64,000 bases of DNA from Coix lacryma-jobi var. lacryma-jobi. Its lineage: Eukaryota > Streptophyta > Magnoliopsida > Poales > Poaceae. The stretch covers positions 112,773,131 to 112,837,130 of the forward strand of contig CM019825.1 in the NCBI GenBank assembly GCA_009763385.1. The letters are read 5' to 3'. Shown here piece after piece: positions 32,796-42,700 of this stretch (positions within the stretch are counted from its first letter, which is position 1; each line of letters begins with the position of its first letter). The notes under the pieces were generated by a model. The model did not search any database, had not been told where the DNA came from, and saw nothing but the letters and a program-made list of their open reading frames with translations. Position numbers and translations under genes: made by a program.

Positions 32796-33193
32796 CTAAT
32801 GACCTTCAGGCTGGGCAGCCAATAGGTTGGCATACCAAGCGCTTGCTGGACCACGAAGCTGCTGAGAAGCGAACCGGGGCTTCTGGGTGTCGGTGCAGTG
32901 AAGAAGACCAAACTTCTGCTCCATGGTGCGGAGCCAATCATCAGCTTCAAGGGGTTCATCGGCCCTCGTAAAAACGGTGGACGGGTTTCGGTGAAATCCA
33001 CATATGTGGTCTCATGGTTGATGTTATGGCGACCACGGTGGCCATTGTTCTGCTGCGCCTGATTTTGAGCCATCAGGTTAGCAGCGGCTGCCAAGGCTGC
33101 GATGGCATCTGCTAGCGTAGCAGGTATAGGTGGAGGGTTTGGAAGATCAGCCTCCTGAGAACTTCCAGCTCCATTGCGAGTGTTCACAGGCAT
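32796..33193 (-). pseudogene. gag: Chromovirus gag N-terminus, frameshifted
   Basis: Begins MPVNTRNGAGSSQEADLPNP at 33193, with CTTAACAG immediately before the ATG. An Ala-rich helix (LADAIAALAAAANLM) follows. Near 32985 a one-base change throws the frame out, so the expected Gag residues (TRPP...EPLEADDW type) are out of register until the frame of the following entry. A TAG then separates it from the rest of Gag at 32796. Confidence 0.85.
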
Positions 33194-33436
33194 CTGTTAA
33201 GAAACTTGGAACTTAGCATCCATTGATTTAAGTTCTGATAACAACTGACTGATAACTTCATTGATACAAAGGTAGATCACTGACAGATAACCACAGACTG
33301 ATAAGGGGAAAAGGTACGAAAAGAAAGATACAGACCCGACTAAACAAAAGACCGACTAGCGCTCCCAAACCTAGACTAAGGGTTTAGGTAAGCAGGTGGT
33401 ACAGACACACGGGATCTTCATCCTCTAACAACGGGT
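33194..33436 (-). other. ORF0-gag intergenic segment
   Basis: About 240 nt, non-coding. In element sense it ends GTTTCTTAACAG directly before the gag ATG, a strong 3' splice acceptor match. Confidence 0.6.
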
Positions 33437-34042
33437 CTAGTCTTCGTCGATGATGATCATGTCCTCGTCGTCATCTTCCTCGAGGATGAGCTCAGGCTCA
33501 ACCTCCTCGTCCTCGTCTTCAACGTGGATGTTCTCGGCAGGTTCAAACTCCTCGTTCATGCTTGGCTCTTGCTCCACGTCCGGCTCTTCCACTACTCCGT
33601 CCTCAGGGTCCTCGACAACCGGGGGAACCATGGGGTGGAGTTGGTCGTACAGCTGGTGTACCTCCTCATGAAGCATATCATTGAACTGCTCAATCTGAGT
33701 TGTGTACTGCCGTAGTCCGTGGAGCTCGGCTCTGGTGACGTCCTCGCGAACCCAAGTAGCATTACGCTGCTCGATGGCGCGGATCGTGTTCCGGTTGGCC
33801 TGCTCCAGGGAAGCTCGTGCCTCATAGAACTCCAGACGTGAGTGGGAGAAGTCATGCTCCAAGTTCTCCAGCTCAGCCTTCAGATTCTTGTTCTCCTCCT
33901 TTAGGTGCTTGCGGGTGCGACGGGGAAAGCGACGACCGTTGGAGGCTTCGCCAGTCTCTTCCCCAGTGCGTGGTGCCAGTTGGTGGCGTGGCACACCATT
34001 GGGTCCAGTCGACTTGCGAGCAGTCAGCTTGATGCGAGCCAT
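33437..34042 (-). CDS. ORF0: histone H3-tail-like N-terminus, coiled coil, acidic tail
   Basis: 201 intact codons between the 5' LTR and gag. After Met it reads ARIKLTARKSTG and then VPRHQLAPRTG. Against the H3 tail ARTKQTARKSTGG...APRKQLATK this keeps Ala1, Arg2, Lys4 and the full Thr6-Ala-Arg-Lys9-Ser-Thr-Gly12 block, followed by a Pro-Arg-x-Gln-Leu-Ala match displaced by one residue. A basic patch (RRFPRRTRKHLK, about 37-48) leads into a coiled coil (about 48-125), and the last about 65 residues are strongly acidic (EDEDEEVEPELILEEDDDED). It lacks the middle domain of the plus-element ORF0. An acceptor-like ATCTTATCCAG lies two bases before the ATG. It is intact although the same element's gag and pol are dead. 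Role unknown; decoy for histone-modifying enzymes or partner of the integrase chromodomain are hypotheses. Confidence 0.85.
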   Translation of the reverse strand: MARIKLTARKSTGPNGVPRHQLAPRTGEETGEASNGRRFPRRTRKHLKEENKNLKAELENLEHDFSHSRLEFYEARASLEQANRNTIRAIEQRNATWVREDVTRAELHGLRQYTTQIEQFNDMLHEEVHQLYDQLHPMVPPVVEDPEDGVVEEPDVEQEPSMNEEFEPAENIHVEDEDEEVEPELILEEDDDEDMIIIDED

Positions 34043-34364
34043 GTCTGGATAAGATAAGATGGATGAGGAGTGAAAAGGCTAGCAAGAAAAGGTAAAGGCA
34101 TACTAACCCAACGAACTTAGAGAGGAAGTTATTATTAACTTAAGTGAATATGACATGATGCATGAATCGTTCCTACGGAACAAGGCAAAGCACTAAATAA
34201 ATAAGGTACATAGGGCTCAAAACATGTTGTCTCGCTAACTACTGTTGCCATATGCAAGACAAGATAAGAGAAGCAATTTGGACTCAAAATAGTCAAGTTT
34301 AGTTTGTTTGGACTCAAAGATCTTTCGAAGTTTTCGCAAGAACACTGCAACGTTATCGTGAGAT
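34043..34364 (-). other. Chromovirus leader
   Basis: Non-coding sequence between the primer-binding site and ORF0, ending in a pyrimidine-rich stretch plus CAG. No structure beyond that was recognised. Confidence 0.6.
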
Positions 34365-34376
34365 ACTCTAATACCA
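34365..34376 (-). other. Chromovirus primer-binding site
   Basis: TGGTATTAGAGT on the minus strand, three bases after the LTR end. It resembles the initiator-Met type TGGTATCAGAGC with two changes. Confidence 0.85.
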
Positions 34377-34379
34377 CTC

Positions 34380-37300
34380 TGTGGCGGAACGACCCCAATC
34401 CCATGGCCCACCGGTCCCTGTCATCCGCTGACAGCCGAACTGATGTTCCGTGTGATTAAGACTGTTCGTCACTGGGCTGCATCAGCGCCTATCGTCCGCA
34501 GGATCATCTCACAATTCGGTTACAACATTGGATACTTTTACAAATAACATCGGAATACAGAGCGGAAGACTTAAATAATATTAGTTTTACAAACCTAGGT
34601 TCCAGATAAAATTAAAGGTGCAGTTATTACAAACCAAGTTCGGGAGATAGAAAATAGGCAACGTAGCAGAGTACAACAAATTAAGATACTTGCAATCACC
34701 CAGCCCGAGGGTGTACACTTTACTCTTCGGCCTCATCGGCCTCTTCCTGGACGATGGTCATGCAGCAGGGCGCAAGACACACCGGGGACTCAGTCATACC
34801 TGCAGCATGGGTAACAAACCCTGAGTACGAGGGTACTCAACAAGACTTACCCGACTAAAGAAAAAGGGGAGAAGACTCCGGAATGAGAGGCTTAGGTAGT
34901 CAAGGTAAGGCTTAAGCAAGATCAAGTATTTTGCAGAAAAAGCATTTTGAAATCCTTGTTTTATTTTTTTTGGAAAGATTTCAGTATTTCTCAATTCTCC
35001 ATTGTCATGATTCATTTTACCTTTCAAAAACATACCTAGTTGAGAACCACTCTCCGTTGACAGTCAGTGACCAAGTCTCCATAACCGAGGAGCAACGTTA
35101 ATCTGGATAAATAATACTCAGTTAAGGATCCCTATCCACACTGCATATGTAGCACCCAAGCTTGCATATGCCAACTCGTCTACCACGATTCCTCCAAGAT
35201 TGGGCCCGGTCCTACGCCACCCGGAAGTACAGTACACCACTCCTATCCAGGTACGACGACCACGTGGGTACATGCTACTTCCGCCATCTCTCCACTCCCA
35301 GTGCACGGTTGTCGGTCCAATAAAGGATTCCTCGGAGCCAGAGCTTTCCGAAGTATGTGAATAGTTGCAAGTCTTGGCCTGCAGGCCCCCATACGGATGG
35401 TCCCTAAATTTTTCCGCCAACGACAAGCACCTCGGGACTCTAACCCAAGAGTACAGGTTCTGTCGGTTTTTCAACCCTGTCCCGGTCGGTGTCAACTGTT
35501 GAGTCCCGGACTACAACATGACGGCACCGTACGCTCGGACAACCTCTCCTCGCTGTTGACTAGGTACGGATCAGATACTTAGCCAACAAGCAGGGAGTAA
35601 AGCCAAATTGCCATCAAAATTCTTTAAGTGATCACACTTTTGAAATTGGCATTTTATTGCAAATCTATTGTATAGCATCGCTAAGCATTTTGCAAATAGT
35701 TTTTAAACAGGGCAGGTGGATTTTCTGGTGGTGGTAAATAGTGCAGGTAATAGGTCATCACACAACTCCTATAACCTAATGCAATAGTTTTAACTCAAAA
35801 GCATTTAATTAAACTTTTGTGAAAACAAGGAAGGGTTAAGATGCACCGGGGCTTGCCTTGAAGAGCAAAAAGGACGGGCTCGGGGTCGGCAGTGCAGGTG
35901 TCGGAGCTCGGGGTCGCCTCGGGGGTAGGTTCGTCAGCGGCTGCTTCGACTTTGACGCCTTCTCCTTCGGTCACTATACGGATGCAATGATGTATGCTTA
36001 TGAGGATGCTGACATGATCAATACAGCACAAGACAAAACCACTGATTCTAGAGTACAACTTTCTATCGTGTAATTAACTTCTAGAACAGACACAAAGTTA
36101 CTTATCTTGATCTCTAAGCAAAATTAATCAACCTATTAAGCATCATTTATCCGACCTAAACACAAAACAAGCATGGCATCACAAACATCATAGACCAAAT
36201 GGGTGGGGGTCTATGAACAGCAAACAATCCCAAAAGTCACTCACAGGGCATACAACATGAATCTTAATTGTTTTTTTTCTATTTTTCCTAATTATTGAAA
36301 AAGGTCATTTTATGCAGTTGCTCCAAAATTTACCCAATTAATCTCATAAGTTCATTATGGTTTAAATAGATGTCAAAACAAATTTCATAAATTTTGGAGA
36401 TCATTAAGGTGCTTAACAAAAAATCAAACATTTAATTAACAAAAGGCACTATTTAACAATTTAAATAAATACCCAAAAATCAACTTGCCCCAAAAGGCCT
36501 CAAAATTTCACCAGAGACTAAACATGACATAACTAGCACATAAAAATTTATCTCATGATTTTTGGAGCTACACATGATTTTCTAAAAATCTAAAACCATT
36601 CATTTCTTAATTAAAAGGGAGATTTTTTATTTTCAAATTTTTGAACAAAGTCCAAGTTTCATATTTTTCTAAAATACTACATGGTATAAAGAGTCTACCA
36701 TCAAATTTTCAGAATTTTTGGAGCAGCACAGAAAATCACACAAAAAGAAGAAAAAGGAACACTATTCACAACTTCCTAAAAAGGAAAAGAGCGCTGTGCT
36801 CCTTCCTCGCAAGGCTCGGGCGAAACGGGCTCGGGCGAGACGAAAACGATCGCTTCGTCCGAGGCCTGACTAGGAGGCTCGGGCGAGACGGAAAACGATC
36901 GCTTCGTCCGAGGCCTGGCTTGGAGGCTCGGGCGAGACGGAAAACGATCGCTTCGTCCGAGGCCTTGCTTGGAGGCTCGGGAGGCTCGGGCGAATCGCAG
37001 GCGAGGCGGACGGCGGACCGGCCGCTCGGGGCTCGCGCTGGGAAAGCCGAGGGTGGGGAAAGATTCACGGGCTCACCGTGAATCGGGAGGGAGGCTCGGC
37101 GAGGCGGTGCAGGGTCGGAGGAGGGAGCTCGACGTTGGCGGTGCTTCGGCGGAGCTCTCTCGGCGGCGAGCGGCGTGCTGGCGGGTCTGTCCACCAAAAG
37201 AGGTCGCCGAGGTGCGGTTAGGAGCGCACGGAGGTGAGAAAGAAAGGGCAGGGGTCGGAGGGAAGAGAGAAGCACTCACGGCGGTGAATTTCTCGCTCAG

Positions 37301-38526
37301 CCGAAACACGGCCGTTCGCCAGGGTTGGAGAAGAACCGCTCGCGTCGGCGAAAGGAGGGACAGTGGGGTGAAATTGGTTGCTCCGGAAGGTGGAGAAGCT
37401 CAAGGCGATGGCAGCGGCGGGCTCGGCTGGTGCTGGGGTGGTCTGGTGACTCGAGGCGCCGTGGTGGCGGCAATGGCGGAACTCGGCGGCTTCTTATTGC
37501 CGCGGGCGGAGCTGGGGAGGGGTCCAGGCGAGGGGTGAGAGCGCTCGCGCGACATTAAAGGAGGTAGGGAACATGGTAGGGCGGCTCGGTGCGGCGGGGA
37601 ACGCGCACGCGGCGGGGCGGCTTGCCGGCGGCCGGCAGCTGCCCGCTGTCCACAGCCGTAGGGGAAGAGGGAGGGGTAGGGAACGGCGAAGGCAGGCGTA
37701 GGTAGGGCCGAGAGGAAAAACGAGCGCCAGCGCTTGGCCGCGCGCGGCACGGGCGCGGGTCAGCCGGGCTCGGCATGGGCGGCGGGGCTCGCGCACGGCG
37801 CAGCGGCCTTGCCGGTGGCCGGGGCCCCCTGGCTTTAAAGCTCGTGCACAGTGACGACATTTAAAGCAAAACTTCCCCTTTCTGAAATCTTGAAATTACT
37901 CCCAAAACTTGAACGACACAAAGAAAACTCAAAACACCAAAGTTGCTTAAAATTTTGAGATCTACAACTTTTCCAATATAAACTTTTTCTGAAACTCAAA
38001 AGTTTTTGAGATAATTTTGAAAACCGAAAAAGGGACAAAATTGAAGTTTGAAGGAATTTGAAATTACTTCTGATTTTGTATTGAAACTTGAAAATCTGCA
38101 AATACCAAAGTTGTCCCTTTTGATAAAATCTACAACTTTGCTAAAAGGACCAACCTCAAATTTTGAATAGTTTTTTTAAATTAATAAAAGAGGGGTAAAA
38201 ACCAGGGTTTAGAAATCAGGGTTTTTCAAAAGGAATTTAAATTCTATTTCTGATTTTTAACTTTGATCAACACAACAAAACATCAAGACACTCAACTGAA
38301 CAAGATTTACACAAAGCTAGACACAGAGATGAAATTACCATTTTGCCCTTAAAGGAAGATTTGGGCCTTTAGGGTTTTTGAAAAAGAGATCACTACACAA
38401 GTCACGTCAGAAAAAGGTAAATGCAAAACAAGCATTAGGCAAACATAAATGCATGGCAAGAAAGATTAATGACTAAAGATGATGACATGTCAGGTTAATT
38501 ACATATTAATCACCATAGGTGTTACA
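34380..38526 (-). repeat. Chromovirus 5' LTR (4,147 nt)
   Basis: Full-length partner of 24506-28660, with the same minisatellite (about 36829-36975), acidic frame (35795-36058) and inverted repeats. At the TATA position it reads CAATAAG (plus strand ttcttattgc, 37491-37500) where the 3' LTR has CTATAAG, so the promoter copy appears to have lost its TATA box. Confidence 0.93.
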
Positions 38527-38588
38527 CGGAATTTACCAATAGTCATACGAATAGTTAGTTATACTTCTTACATTAAGAAGTACCAACA
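38527..38588 (+). repeat. Athila-like 5' LTR, last 62 nt
   Basis: The LTR interrupted at 24505 continues here after the chromovirus insertion and ends GTACCAACA. The first bases CGGAA are the right target duplication of the inserted chromovirus. Confidence 0.7.
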
Positions 38589-38596
38589 AGCCTTTC

Positions 38597-38687
38597 TGGC
38601 GCCGTTGCCGGGGATAGATTCCATAGTCTACTCATAGTAACGACGTTAGCAAGTGTCAACAAGCATTTCTGGCGCCGTTGCTGGGGA
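38597..38687 (+). other. Two primer-binding sites of Athila/Tat type
   Basis: TGGCGCCGTTGCCGGGGA starts at 38597, eight bases after CAACA. A second TGGCGCCGTTGCTGGGGA starts at 38670, again preceded by TCAACAAGCATTTC. The LTR-end/primer-site junction is therefore duplicated 73 nt apart. Which one was used cannot be decided here. Confidence 0.75.
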
Positions 38688-38791
38688 AGCAATTGGTTAG
38701 AATTAATTCTTTGCGACTTCTATTGAATTAACCCCCGTAGTTCTAGCGGGTATATATATATTTTTCGTTGTTTGTGATCATTTAAGTAGCC

Positions 38792-41059
38792 ATGGCCGGA
38801 TTCAATCTTCCGAGCGACTATCAAGAAGATCCTGAGGCCTTTCTTAGGAGAGCGAGAGCTAATCTCACTCCTCCGAGGAAGAACCTGGAGTTTCGCGAGA
38901 GGAGTTCGTCAAGACAAGAATCTCAGTCAAAAGTGACTAACGAACCAAGCTGCTCCACCGATCGATCAACACCAACGCCGACATCGTCATCAACATCGAC
39001 GTCGACCAAAACACTCCGTGAGTATTCCATGGCTACTCTTGCTCACATTCCAGTGTTACCTTCTACTAGTAATGTAGATTTTGAGCTTAAACCTCACCTA
39101 ATACGTATGGCTCAAGCTATTGCATTTAATGGCAAACCTTCCGAGGATGCCAATGCTCATCTCCGGAATTTTCTGGAGATATGTAGTACAATTTCTGTGC
39201 AGGGAGTTTCGCAGGATGTCATTAGACTTCGTCTTTTTCCATTTTCATTAGTGAAAAAAGCGAAGCAGTTGTTCCTCTTCAACTCTGGACACCTACTAAC
39301 ATGGTTGAGATGCGCGGATCAATTCCTCAACAAGTTATGCCCGATAAGTCAAACTATTCTTTTCCGTAGCAAGATTTCTAACTTTGGACATGCTGACGAA
39401 GAAACAATCACTGAAGCTTGGGAGAGACTACAAGAGTATGTTGAAAACTGTCCCCACCATGGTATGCAAGACTGGTACTTGATCCAGAGCTTCTACCATG
39501 GACTCCAGCAAGAATCTCGACAACACATTGATGCTGCCGCCGGAGGTGCATACCTCTCTCTCACTGTAGAGAAGGCAACCAAACTGATCGAGACAATGGT
39601 GGTGAATCAAGGATGGACAGAAAAACGTGCTAGAGGTATGTCTGAAATTAAGCAAGTTGATTCTATTACCCTGCAAACTTTGGTAAAATTGCTAGAGCAA
39701 AGAATAAATGACAAGAGAGATCGTGCTGCAATGGAGTACTACGCCAAGCAAAGAGCCGCTTCGTCAAGTGAACGTCAATAAGAAATTAAGAAAGAGGATG
39801 CAAAATCCCTACTTAATAATGGTGGCTACGGAGAACCTCCAATTCCAATGATCCAACAATGGAATAATAATGGTTTGCCTCAAACCTCCGTATTTAATTC
39901 TCCTATTGGAAAATTAGTTTCTAATCAAGGTAGAATTAATGATAGCATAAATAATAAATTAATTGAACATAATAAAATGTTAGAAGGAATTTATGCTAAA
40001 CTGAAAGATTTTTCTGAAGCATTTAAGGAACAAATTAATTTTAATAAGAGATTAGAGCAAACAATAGATAACATTAAATCTCAAATTAAATACTATGAGG
40101 AATTAAAAGCTGTAACCACGAGAGGTGGTAAATCCACTCGTGATCCACCTCATCCTAATTTAGTTCCTAGTAGCAATTCTGCTGCAAAGAAAAATATTGT
40201 TAATGTTGAAAAAGACGAAGAAGAGGAGACGCCAGCTGCACCTTCATCCAAGGTACGAACTGCTCATGAATTCTATGATACACATGTATTACCTTTTCCA
40301 GATCGAAACAGAAATCCGACGGAAGACGACCAATTCAAGAATTTCGTCGAGGTAATTCAAAAATTATATATACATGTGCCATTTATTGACGCTATGCAGG
40401 TTCCAACTTATGCAAAATATTTGTGAGACATGCTCAATAAGAAGAAACCAATTCCAAGTAGGGATGTGGTTAAATTGACCGAAGATTGCAGTGCGGTCAT
40501 TTTAAACCAACTCCCAGAAAATAAGAAGGACCTAGGAAACCCAACGATCGCATGTTCAATTGGAGAGAAGCACTTTGAGCAAGCACTCTGTGATCTGGGA
40601 GCAAGCATCAGCGTCATGCACAAGGTAATATATGATAAATTAAATTATCATACTTTGTCCCCTACTTCTATGTGTCTGCAGCTAGCCGATCAATCGCTCT
40701 GATATCCCACGGGAATAGCAGAGAATATTCCGGTGAAAATCCGGAATCTCTTAGTCCCGGTGGATTTTGTGGTTCTGGATATTAATCCCGACCACCGGAC
40801 GCCATTGATCTTGGGACGGCCATTTCTGAGCACTGCAAAAGCCACTGTTGATGTAGGAGCTGGAGAAATTCAGCTCCACATCAGTGGAAAAGAGGAAAAA
40901 TTTGAGTTCACACCGCGACCGGAAAACACCCGTCATCAAAGTTCGTCGGTGCCGACACTCCACCAAACAAAGCCAGTGAAGGAAACATTCAGCCACAACC
41001 ACCGTGAAGGCGACACTAATCGGGAATCCAAAGCGGCTAACCAAGGTAAGTTAGGCTAA
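38792..41059 (+). pseudogene. gag-pro: Athila-like gag-protease, three in-frame stops
   Basis: One frame of about 755 codons from MAGFNLPSDYQEDPEAFLRR, with stops at 39779 (TAA), 40424 (TGA) and 40700 (TGA). The Gag domain is typical of Athila/Tat: LRNFLEIC, VIRLRLFPFSL, AWERLQEYVENCPHHG, IQSFYHGL. A coiled coil (about residues 355-445) and the TTRGGKSTRDPP linker lead to the aspartic protease with ALCDLGASISVM and PLILGRPFLSTA. Reading ends with TAG at 41057. No zinc knuckle was seen. Particle protein and protease roles follow from family; this copy is broken. Confidence 0.88.
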
Positions 41060-41166
41060 GGTACGTCTTTATCCCCTATTTAAAATTTTATTTTTACTTA
41101 AGCAAATTAATTTTCTGCAAAATAGATGCTTAGTAGGGAGATTAGGTGAAGCCTAGGGGGCTTAGG
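41060..41166 (+). other. Short non-coding segment before the CACTA insertion
   Basis: AT-rich sequence after the gag-protease stop, ending ...GGGGGCTTAGG, of which the last three bases AGG are duplicated at 53647. There is no trace of reverse transcriptase. Confidence 0.7.
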
Positions 41167-41190
41167 CACTACTAGAGAACAGGCCTTTGG
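41167..41190 (+). repeat. CACTA left terminal inverted repeat
   Basis: Begins CACTACTAGAGAACAGGCC. It pairs with 53623-53646 over about 24 nt with three mismatches. Confidence 0.92.
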
Positions 41191-41228
41191 ACGATTTGCA
41201 AAATCAGCTTTAGTCACGGAAAATTTTG

Positions 41229-41570
41229 CGCCCGGGACTAGAAAGGTCTTTAGCCCCGGTTGGTAACACCAACCGGGGCTAAAGTTCCCCAGCCCAACGG
41301 CTCATTTGTCAGAGGGACCTTTAGTCCCGGTTGGTGTTACCAACCGGGGCTAAAGACCGGCCTTTAGCCCCGGTTGGTAACACCAACCGGGACTAAAGGT
41401 TTTGCCCCGGTTGGTGTATCTAGCCGGGGCTAAATGTAGGCATCTTTAGCCCCGGTTGGTAACACCAACCGGGACTAAAAGGTTTTGTCCCGGTTGGTGT
41501 ATCCAGCCGGGGCTAAATGCCAACATTTAGCCCCGGCTGGGAATAAGGACCGGGGCTAAATGTCCCTCCC
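41229..41570. repeat. CACTA left subterminal hairpin block
   Basis: About ten copies in alternating orientation of TTTAG(C/T)CCCGGTTGGT, arranged as perfect hairpins with AAC/GTT loops (e.g. 41251-41285). Such repeats are the binding sites of the accessory transposase in En/Spm elements. A TATATTT box follows at about 41571. Confidence 0.88.
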
Positions 41571-41812
41571 TATATTTGAACTGTTCTTCCACCTCCAGCC
41601 GTGCCCAAGCTCTTCATTTTTTTTGATTCAGTCACTTGCTTGCTTGTTTGCTGTCTTCTCCGGTGATTTTTGTTTGTTAACACATCTCCGGCGATTGATT
41701 TATTTCATCACATCTACACCGCCATCGACTTCTTGAAAGGTTACTAGCTTAAGTTTTTTATTTTTGTAGATATTTTGAGTTCATTGACTTGATAGTTCAA
41801 ATTATTACTCTA

Positions 41813-42228
41813 AAAACAAAATATGACCGTTTAATTAGTTTATTTTAATCTTTTAGAGAAATAGAGATCATTTAAATCATTTGTTGACAAAAAATAGAAA
41901 TATATAATACTTTAGTTTACAAAATGTGACCGGTTTAATTAGTTTTTTTTTGAGAAATAGAGATGAGTTAAATCATTTGTTTACAAAAATTAGAAATATA
42001 TAATACTTTAGTTTACAAAATGTGACCGGTTTAATTAGTTTATTTTATTATTTTGGAGAAATAGAGATCAGTTAAATTATTTGTTTACAGAAATTAAAAA
42101 TATATAATACTTTAGTTTACAAAATGTGACCGGTTTAATTAGTTTATTTTATTATTTTGGAGAAATAGAGATCAGTTAAATTATTTGTTTACAGAAATTA
42201 GAAATATATAATACTTTAGTTTACAAAA
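41813..42228 (+). repeat. Four tandem AT-rich repeats of about 100 nt
   Basis: Units starting 'aaaatgtgaccggtttaattag' at about 41815, 41919, 42016 and 42120. The last two are almost identical. They lie in the presumed 5' untranslated region or first intron before the small ORF at 42238. Confidence 0.85.
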
Positions 42229-42237
42229 TGCAGAAGG

Positions 42238-42396
42238 ATGTCTGCTTGGTATGTTGTTTTCGTGGGTACCAAGCCAGGTATTTACACCAGCTGGGCTGAG
42301 TGCAGTCAGTATGTCCTCAAAGTTAAGGGAGCTGTGCATAAAAAGTACAAGTCTTTTGAGGAAGCTTCTGCAGCTCTAGAGGCTTTCAACTCATGA
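42238..42396 (+). CDS. RNase H1 N-terminal / viroplasmin-like 52-residue ORF
   Basis: ATG TCT GCT TGG... to TGA, 52 residues. The start MSAWYVVFVGTKPGIYTSW, then the aromatic and Lys-rich stretch ending KSFEEASAALEAF, matches the RNA-DNA hybrid-binding domain found at the N-terminus of RNase H1 and in caulimovirus viroplasmin (Cauli_VI type): W-Y-V-V-x-x-G, PG(I/V)Y, W..C, and F.S.EEA. The ATG follows ATGCAGAAGG, so it may begin an exon. It is not joined in frame to the TNP2 exon about 300 nt downstream, but splicing could connect them. I infer nucleic-acid (hybrid or dsRNA) binding; no catalytic domain is attached here. Confidence 0.75.
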   Translation: MSAWYVVFVGTKPGIYTSWAECSQYVLKVKGAVHKKYKSFEEASAALEAFNS

Positions 42397-42700
42397 ATCA
42401 ACTCAATTCCTACTGCACCTACCCCTACCTTACCTTCCTATCAGGTTGGAGTGGCAGGCAGTCCATCTTGTTGGACTGTGATGCGGGAAAAATGTGCAGG
42501 TGTTGTTAGTTGCTTTGGTTGTGGCCAAGTGTATTAGGCTGCACTGTTATCTTGATGTAATAATTAATTAGACAAGTTCAACTGCTACTATTTTTATGCC
42601 ACCAGTGATTCTTACTAAATTTCATGCAAGTCATTTTATAATTTCATTTGTTTATAAGAATGAGAGATATAATTATGTGATATGTCATATAATGCAGACG
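42397..42700 (+). other. Spacer between the small ORF and TNP2
   Basis: No coding frame recognised. It ends CATATAATGCAG at 42697, an acceptor-like site three bases before the TNP2 ATG. Confidence 0.6.

Larger units (their letters stand above)
24506..38526 (-). mobile_element. Minus-strand gypsy chromovirus with H3-tail-like ORF0
   Basis: A 14.0 kb element with LTRs 24506-28660 and 34380-38526, Met-tRNA primer-binding site, polypurine tract, ORF0, gag, pol and a C-terminal chromodomain. It is flanked by CGAAA (24501-24505) and CGGAA (38527-38531), a target duplication with one mismatch. It interrupts the end of the Athila-like LTR. Coding frames carry one frameshift and four stops, and the LTRs show clearly more differences than those of the intact Sirevirus (about 12 in the first 420 nt), so it is older. 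Chromodomain, long LTRs and primer site place it near Tekay/Del. Confidence 0.92.

Noticed and set aside
41251..41400. MicroRNA gene from the perfect hairpins
   Set aside because: The hairpins are subterminal transposase-binding repeats in many copies. Without small-RNA data a miRNA call is unsupported.
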